Shown piece after piece: positions 11,284 to 15,467 of a stretch of DNA of 15,467 nt. The DNA is from Spirochaetaceae bacterium (GTDB lineage Bacteria > Spirochaetota > Spirochaetia > Treponematales > Breznakiellaceae). Within the stretch, counting starts at the first letter, position 1; every line of letters begins with the position of its first letter. The notes beneath the pieces were generated by a model. That model was not told the DNA's origin. It did not search any database and worked only from the letters and a program-made list of their open reading frames with translations. The position numbers and the translations under genes were made by a program. The stretch covers positions 1 through 15,467 of the forward strand of contig JAISCK010000042.1 of assembly GCA_031265635.1 (NCBI GenBank). Reading direction: 5' to 3'.

Positions 11284-13017
11284 TTGCTTACCATACTCCG
11301 TTACCTTAAACCCTATGCCGCAAGAATGGCGGCGGGCTTGTCTATTAAATTTTCAGGCTCGGTGATGGATCTTTTTCTTCCCCTGATACTGGCCCACATG
11401 ATAGACCGGATAGTTCCCCTCAGGAACATATACCTGGTTCTCCTCTGGGGACTGCTCATGGCCTTCTGCTCGCTTCTTGCCCTGGCGGGGAATGTCATCG
11501 CCAACCGCATGGCCTCTTCGGTGGCGCGTGACGCTACAAGAACCATACGGCATGATCTTTTTGAAAAAATTTCACTCCTGAGCTGCGCCCAGGTCAACCT
11601 CCTGGGCATCCCCTCGCTGGTTTCCCGGCTTTCTTCCGATACCTATAACGTACACCGTATGTTGAGCAGCATGCAGCGCATGGGAGTCAGGGCGCCCATA
11701 CTGCTTTTGGGCGGCATCCTGATGACACTGGTTCTTGAACCTCCCCTGGCCCTGATATTGATAGGAACCCTGCCGTTTACCTTTCTGGTGGTTTTCTTTG
11801 TTATACGCAATGGCATACCGCTTTTTACCGGACTCCAGGAAGCCGTAGACTCCATGGTACGGGTGGTAAGGGAAAATGCCGCAGGCATACGCATCATCAA
11901 GGCCCTCTCCAAAACCGAATTTGAAAAAGAGCGTTTTGACGCAACCAACGAAGCCATGACCAGGCGGGAGTGGAAGGCCAATATGGTCATGGGCGTTACC
12001 AACCCGGCCATGTTCCTCTTCCTCAACATGGGCCTTGTGGCGGTGATTATCGCCGGGGCGTATCAGATAAGCCTGGGCAGAACCCAGAGCGGCGTCATAC
12101 TTGCCTTTCTCACCTACTTCACCATTATATTGAACGCGACGCTGACCCTTACCCGCATGTTCGTAATGTATTCCCGGGGAAGCGCGTCGGCGGGACGCAT
12201 TGCCGAAGTGCTGGCCCTGGGCGAAGATATGCCCGTCATTGAAGGGACAGGAAAAGGCCCTGATTATCATATCGTTTTTGAAAAGGTGCGTTTTGCCTAT
12301 CCGTCCCGGAAGGATCTCCTCTCGGATATCAGTTTTAGATTGAAGCGGGGAGAAAGCCTGGGTATACTCGGCGAAACCGGAAGCGGCAAATCATCCATAC
12401 TGCAGCTCCTGCTCCGTTTTTATGACCCCGATGAAGGGACCATATATATAGAAGGCAAAGATATACGAAGCATGCACCCCGATGAACTCTACCCCCGTTT
12501 CGGCGTAGTGTTTCAGGGGGATATTCTGTTCGCCCAAAGCATACGGGAAAATGTCGCCTTTGGACGGGAACTCGGCGATGATGAAATACTGCGCAGCCTC
12601 CGCCTTGCCAGGGCCGAAGATTTTGTGAGCGCCCTTCCTCAGGGCACGGCTTCCCGGATTAACGCCAGGGGCATGAACCTTTCAGGCGGACAGCGCCAGC
12701 GGCTTCTCATCGCCAGGGCCCTTTCGCCTCCGGTAAAGGGAAAAGAGGGCCCCGATATACTCATCCTTGACGACTCCTCAAGCGCCCTGGATTACCGTAC
12801 CGACGCGGAACTGCGGCGCGGCCTGGACGAGCATTTCAGGAACACGACCAAAATCATCGTGGCCCAGAGAATAAGTTCCATAAAACATGCCGAACACATA
12901 CTCGTACTGGAAAAAGGCCGCATACTCGGCGCGGGCAGCCACGCCGAACTTCTTGAATCCTGCGCTCTCTACCGGGAAATCCACGATTCACAGATGGGGG
13001 AGGCGTCCCGTGCCTGA
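11284..13017 (+). CDS. ABC exporter half-transporter, degenerate-site subunit
   Basis: A 577-residue fusion of a six-helix membrane domain (about 1-310) and an ATP-binding domain. The start is a TTG at 11284 with an AGGCGG-like site 6 nt upstream; no ATG or GTG lies between it and the preceding in-frame stop. Walker A is GETGSGKS (363-370), the signature is LSGGQ (466-470), and Walker B is LILDD with Asp497 where the catalytic Glu normally stands. The switch position is Gln528 instead of His. This matches the degenerate-site partner of heterodimeric exporters such as TM287/288, BmrC/BmrD or LmrC/LmrD. It would pair with the next gene, which overlaps it by 8 nt. The substrate (drug, lipid or peptide) cannot be told from the sequence. 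It may be co-transcribed with the nitroreductase gene. Confidence 0.92.
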   Translation: MLTILRYLKPYAARMAAGLSIKFSGSVMDLFLPLILAHMIDRIVPLRNIYLVLLWGLLMAFCSLLALAGNVIANRMASSVARDATRTIRHDLFEKISLLSCAQVNLLGIPSLVSRLSSDTYNVHRMLSSMQRMGVRAPILLLGGILMTLVLEPPLALILIGTLPFTFLVVFFVIRNGIPLFTGLQEAVDSMVRVVRENAAGIRIIKALSKTEFEKERFDATNEAMTRREWKANMVMGVTNPAMFLFLNMGLVAVIIAGAYQISLGRTQSGVILAFLTYFTIILNATLTLTRMFVMYSRGSASAGRIAEVLALGEDMPVIEGTGKGPDYHIVFEKVRFAYPSRKDLLSDISFRLKRGESLGILGETGSGKSSILQLLLRFYDPDEGTIYIEGKDIRSMHPDELYPRFGVVFQGDILFAQSIRENVAFGRELGDDEILRSLRLARAEDFVSALPQGTASRINARGMNLSGGQRQRLLIARALSPPVKGKEGPDILILDDSSSALDYRTDAELRRGLDEHFRNTTKIIVAQRISSIKHAEHILVLEKGRILGAGSHAELLESCALYREIHDSQMGEASRA

Positions 13018-14836
13018 AAGAAACCTCGACAAACTGGGACTCAGGCAGCAGGGGCCGGAACATCCCGGCGCTCCCGTGTACAGCGGAACCGGAAAAAAGT
13101 CCGGGAGAAGCATCATCAAAACCATGCTCAGGCTCTGGAATTACCTCAGAACCGACCGGGCGCTGATTGTGCTGATTATACTGCTTGCCGTCCTGAGCAA
13201 CTGTCTTGCCCTCCTCGGCCCCCTGCTTTCAGGCAAAGCCATCGACGCGCTCGGAGGAGGCACGGTAAATTTCCGCCTGGTGTTTTACTACTGCCGCTGG
13301 ATGGCGTTCTTTTTCGCCGTCTCTTCAATCTTAAATTATATCCTTTCCGCGGGAATGATCTCGTTAAGCCAAAGGGCGGCGCGGAGAATGCGGAAGGACA
13401 TATTTGACAAGCTCATGGACCTTCCGGTTTCTTTTTTTGATACCCGGCAGACCGGAGACATTATAAGCCATATTTCCTATGACATTGACACGGTCAATAC
13501 TTCGCTCGCCAATGATCTCCTTCAGATCTGCACTACAGTAGTTACGGTCGCGGGTTCCCTGGTGATGATGCTTGCCATCTCCCCAGGCATGGGACTGATA
13601 TTCCTCGTAACCATACCGCCGGCGGGTTTCTTTATCAGGCGGCAGTCAGAAAAGATACACCGCTACTTCCGCCTCCGTTCAGTCAAGCTGGGCGCGCTGA
13701 ACGGGTTTGCCGAGGAAATGGTCTCGGGCCTCAAAACCATCAAGGCATATCATCAGGAAAAGACCATACTCTCCCGCTTTGACCAAGTCAACGAAGAAGC
13801 GGTATGCGCCTATTATGACGCCGACTTTCACAGCGCTTCCCTGGGACCTTCGGTTAATTTCATCAATAATCTTTCACTCACGCTGGTCAGTGTATTCGGG
13901 GCCGTGCTGTACCTGCTCGGCCGCATTTCCCTGGGCAGCATGAGTTCTTTTATACTCTACTCCAGAAAATTTTCAGGCCCCATAAACGAAGCGGCCAATA
14001 TACTCGCGGAGATTCAGTCGGCCACAGCGGCGGCGGACCGGGTTTTTACCCTTATGGACGAACCCGGAGAAGAGCCCGACGGCAAAGACGCCGTTGTCCT
14101 TGAGGCCGTACAGGGCAGGGTGGAACTTTCCCATATACGTTTCGGCTATGTTCCCGAAAAGACCGTCCTCAGGGACTTTTCCCTCCGTTCCGAACCGGGC
14201 AGCCTCATTGCCATAGCGGGGCATACAGGAGCGGGAAAAACAACCATCATCAATCTTCTCATGCGTTTTTATGATCCTGAAAGCGGAACCATCTCCATAG
14301 ACGGAAAGGAAATCAGAGGCGTTACGCGAAAAAGCCTCCGCCTCGCCTTTGCCATGGTACTCCAGGAAAGCTGGCTCTTTAACGGCACAGTCTACGAAAA
14401 CATCGCCTACGGAAAAGCCAACGCTTCCAGGGAGGATGTTGAGGCGGCGGCAAAAACAGCCCAGGCTCATTATTTTATCACCCGGCTTCCCAAAGGCTAT
14501 GACACAGTCCTCTCTGAAGACGGGGTAAATATTTCGCAGGGCCAAAAGCAGCTTTTAACCATAGCCCGGGCCACGCTCCTTGACGTACGCATGCTGATCC
14601 TTGACGAGGCGACAAGCAACGTGGACACCCGCACCGAACTGCGCATACAGGAAGCCATGCGCCGCCTCATGAAGGACAAAACCTGCTTTGTCATCGCCCA
14701 CAGGCTTTCTACCATACAGAACGCCGACACCATACTGGTCATGAAAGACGGAGACCTGGCCGAACAGGGAAACCATCCGGCGCTCCTTAAAAAAAACGGA
14801 GTGTACGCGGAACTCTACCGTTCCCAGTTTGGATGA
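13010..14836 (+). CDS. ABC exporter half-transporter, canonical-site subunit
   Basis: The true start is probably the GTG at 13010, with a GGGGGAGG site just upstream and an 8-nt overlap with the previous gene; an in-frame ATG at 12887 would need a 131-nt overlap. This gives 608 residues. A 40-residue polar N-terminal tail (MPERNLDKLGLRQQGPEHPG) precedes six membrane helices, then the ATP domain: Walker A GHTGAGKT (404-411), signature ISQGQ (508-512), Walker B LILDE with catalytic Glu533, and switch His564 (IAHRLSTIQNADTI). It supplies the active Walker sites of the heterodimer, while its signature lacks the LSGGQ form. Such pairs export drugs or lipids from the cytoplasm or inner leaflet. The gene converges on rlmE with only 34 nt between and no clear hairpin terminator. 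Confidence 0.93.
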   Translation: MPERNLDKLGLRQQGPEHPGAPVYSGTGKKSGRSIIKTMLRLWNYLRTDRALIVLIILLAVLSNCLALLGPLLSGKAIDALGGGTVNFRLVFYYCRWMAFFFAVSSILNYILSAGMISLSQRAARRMRKDIFDKLMDLPVSFFDTRQTGDIISHISYDIDTVNTSLANDLLQICTTVVTVAGSLVMMLAISPGMGLIFLVTIPPAGFFIRRQSEKIHRYFRLRSVKLGALNGFAEEMVSGLKTIKAYHQEKTILSRFDQVNEEAVCAYYDADFHSASLGPSVNFINNLSLTLVSVFGAVLYLLGRISLGSMSSFILYSRKFSGPINEAANILAEIQSATAAADRVFTLMDEPGEEPDGKDAVVLEAVQGRVELSHIRFGYVPEKTVLRDFSLRSEPGSLIAIAGHTGAGKTTIINLLMRFYDPESGTISIDGKEIRGVTRKSLRLAFAMVLQESWLFNGTVYENIAYGKANASREDVEAAAKTAQAHYFITRLPKGYDTVLSEDGVNISQGQKQLLTIARATLLDVRMLILDEATSNVDTRTELRIQEAMRRLMKDKTCFVIAHRLSTIQNADTILVMKDGDLAEQGNHPALLKKNGVYAELYRSQFG

Positions 14837-14870
14837 GACGCGTATAGTATTATTGCGTATAATTCGTGGT

Positions 14871-15467
14871 TCAGCCCTTCTTGCCCAGGCCCAGATAGTA
14901 CGTTTCAAAAGAATTTGAACGGCAGGCTTCCGGCTTGAAACTTTTCGCGGTGGTAAAGAGTTCCCGCATACGCTTGAGGAGGCTTTCGGCGCCGGCTCCC
15001 TGAAAAATCTTGACCACGAAATTCCCCCCGGGTTTAAGCCCTGCTTCCCCGTAGGCAAGGGCGGCCTCGGCCAGGGCCAGGGAACGGCCTGAGTCTACGG
15101 AACGGTTCCCCGTGGTAGCCGGGGCCGCGTCGGAGATGACCGCGTCATAGGGGCCTTTTTCGAGGAGGGCGGCCCGCACCCCTTCTTCGTGTATATCGCC
15201 CTGAACAAAAAAAACACCGGCTAAATGTTCCCGGCCAAATTGGCCGGAAAGGGGGGCAAGGTCCGAGGCCGCCAGGAAGACATTCCCGCTGAATTTTTTG
15301 AGTATATAGAGGCTCCAGCTTCCCGGCGCCGCGCCCAGGTCAAGGACGCGGAACGGCCTGTCACGCGGCCTCTGCGCAAACAGTTTGAATTTTTCGTCCA
15401 GTTCCTTGAGTTTGTACACTGAACGGGCCGGATAGCCTTCTTTTTGGGCCTTGAGGGACCAGTGATC
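14871..15467 (-). CDS. rlmE: 23S rRNA (uridine-2552-2'-O)-methyltransferase, N-terminus cut off by window edge
   Basis: The frame runs from the right edge to a TGA at 14871, 199 codons, so only the first few residues are missing. The reading starts DHWSLKAQKEGYPARSVYKL, and an apparent GTG start at 15419 is just the Val of ARSVYKL inside the gene. It is an RlmE/FtsJ (RrmJ) enzyme that methylates the 2'-OH of U2552 in the ribosomal A-loop late in 50S assembly. Visible features are the lysine of YKLKELDEK, the SAM loop VLDLGAAPGSWS, VISDAAPATTGNRSVD with the catalytic Asp, FVVKIFQG with the catalytic Lys, and NSFETYYLGLG with the catalytic Glu. The full K-D-K-E set is therefore present. It is cytoplasmic and convergent with the ABC genes. 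Its promoter lies outside the window. Confidence 0.95.
   Translation of the reverse strand, partial: DHWSLKAQKEGYPARSVYKLKELDEKFKLFAQRPRDRPFRVLDLGAAPGSWSLYILKKFSGNVFLAASDLAPLSGQFGREHLAGVFFVQGDIHEEGVRAALLEKGPYDAVISDAAPATTGNRSVDSGRSLALAEAALAYGEAGLKPGGNFVVKIFQGAGAESLLKRMRELFTTAKSFKPEACRSNSFETYYLGLGKKG

Noticed and set aside
11572..12270. Minus-strand open frame of 232 codons opposite the first ABC gene
   Set aside because: Antisense to a strongly supported transporter; His/Gln/Gly-rich shadow product without homology signs.
15419..15419. GTG at 15419 as the start of rlmE
   Set aside because: The frame stays open to the window edge and encodes the conserved DHWSLKAQKEGYPARS stretch of RlmE, so the start lies outside.
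1..15467. Search for CRISPR arrays, tRNA or rRNA genes, toxin-antitoxin pairs, retrons or phage genes
   Set aside because: No regularly spaced repeats, cloverleaf-like or rRNA-like segments, or matching small gene pairs were seen by eye.

Overview
The window looks like chromosomal DNA of roughly 50% GC from an anaerobic, Gram-negative-type bacterium. A Treponema-like spirochaete is the best guess, but this is inferred and not proven. Pointers are a secreted flavoprotein whose lipobox ends in Asn before the Cys (spirochaetes tolerate this), a transposase N-terminal remnant of a kind I associate with termite-gut treponemes, and an oxygen-sensitive-lifestyle gene set of flavin reductases and methionine sulfoxide repair. 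No RNA genes, CRISPR array or intact mobile element were seen.

Left third (1-5210, all minus strand): an arginine biosynthesis operon in the order argC - argJ - small ABM-domain protein - argB - argD. Gaps are 4 to 12 nt, except for a 59-nt gap holding two hairpins after argJ. A partial unknown gene follows argD and runs off the left edge. The operon turns N-acetylglutamate into ornithine. ArgJ recycles the acetyl group, so no separate argE is needed. Upstream (5211-5585) is a long AT-rich control region. Its centre holds two 18-bp ARG boxes exactly 3 bp apart, the classical ArgR arrangement, with outward-pointing candidate promoters on both sides. The right-hand promoter drives an unrecognised Cys-rich 121-aa protein, which may therefore share arginine control.

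Middle (6096-7567): an AT-richer, accessory-looking stretch with an unknown four-helix membrane protein behind a near-consensus promoter, a small lipoprotein, a short transposase relic and a strong bidirectional terminator.

Right part (7568-11238): a redox and repair block. An exported FMN/FAD reductase of the fumarate/urocanate reductase superfamily with altered substrate-site motifs has its own very good promoter. It lies behind a two-gene methionine sulfoxide operon (free Met-R-sulfoxide reductase plus MsrA). A divergent gene encodes a nitroreductase-like protein with a signal peptide.

Far right (11284-15467): a heterodimeric ABC exporter pair with one degenerate and one canonical ATP site, co-oriented with the nitroreductase, then convergent rlmE (23S rRNA 2'-O-methyltransferase), cut by the right edge. 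The most interesting items are the ArgR control region shared with an unknown Cys-rich protein, the flavin reductase with a non-canonical active site, and the exported nitroreductase. I did not find a clearly new multi-gene system.
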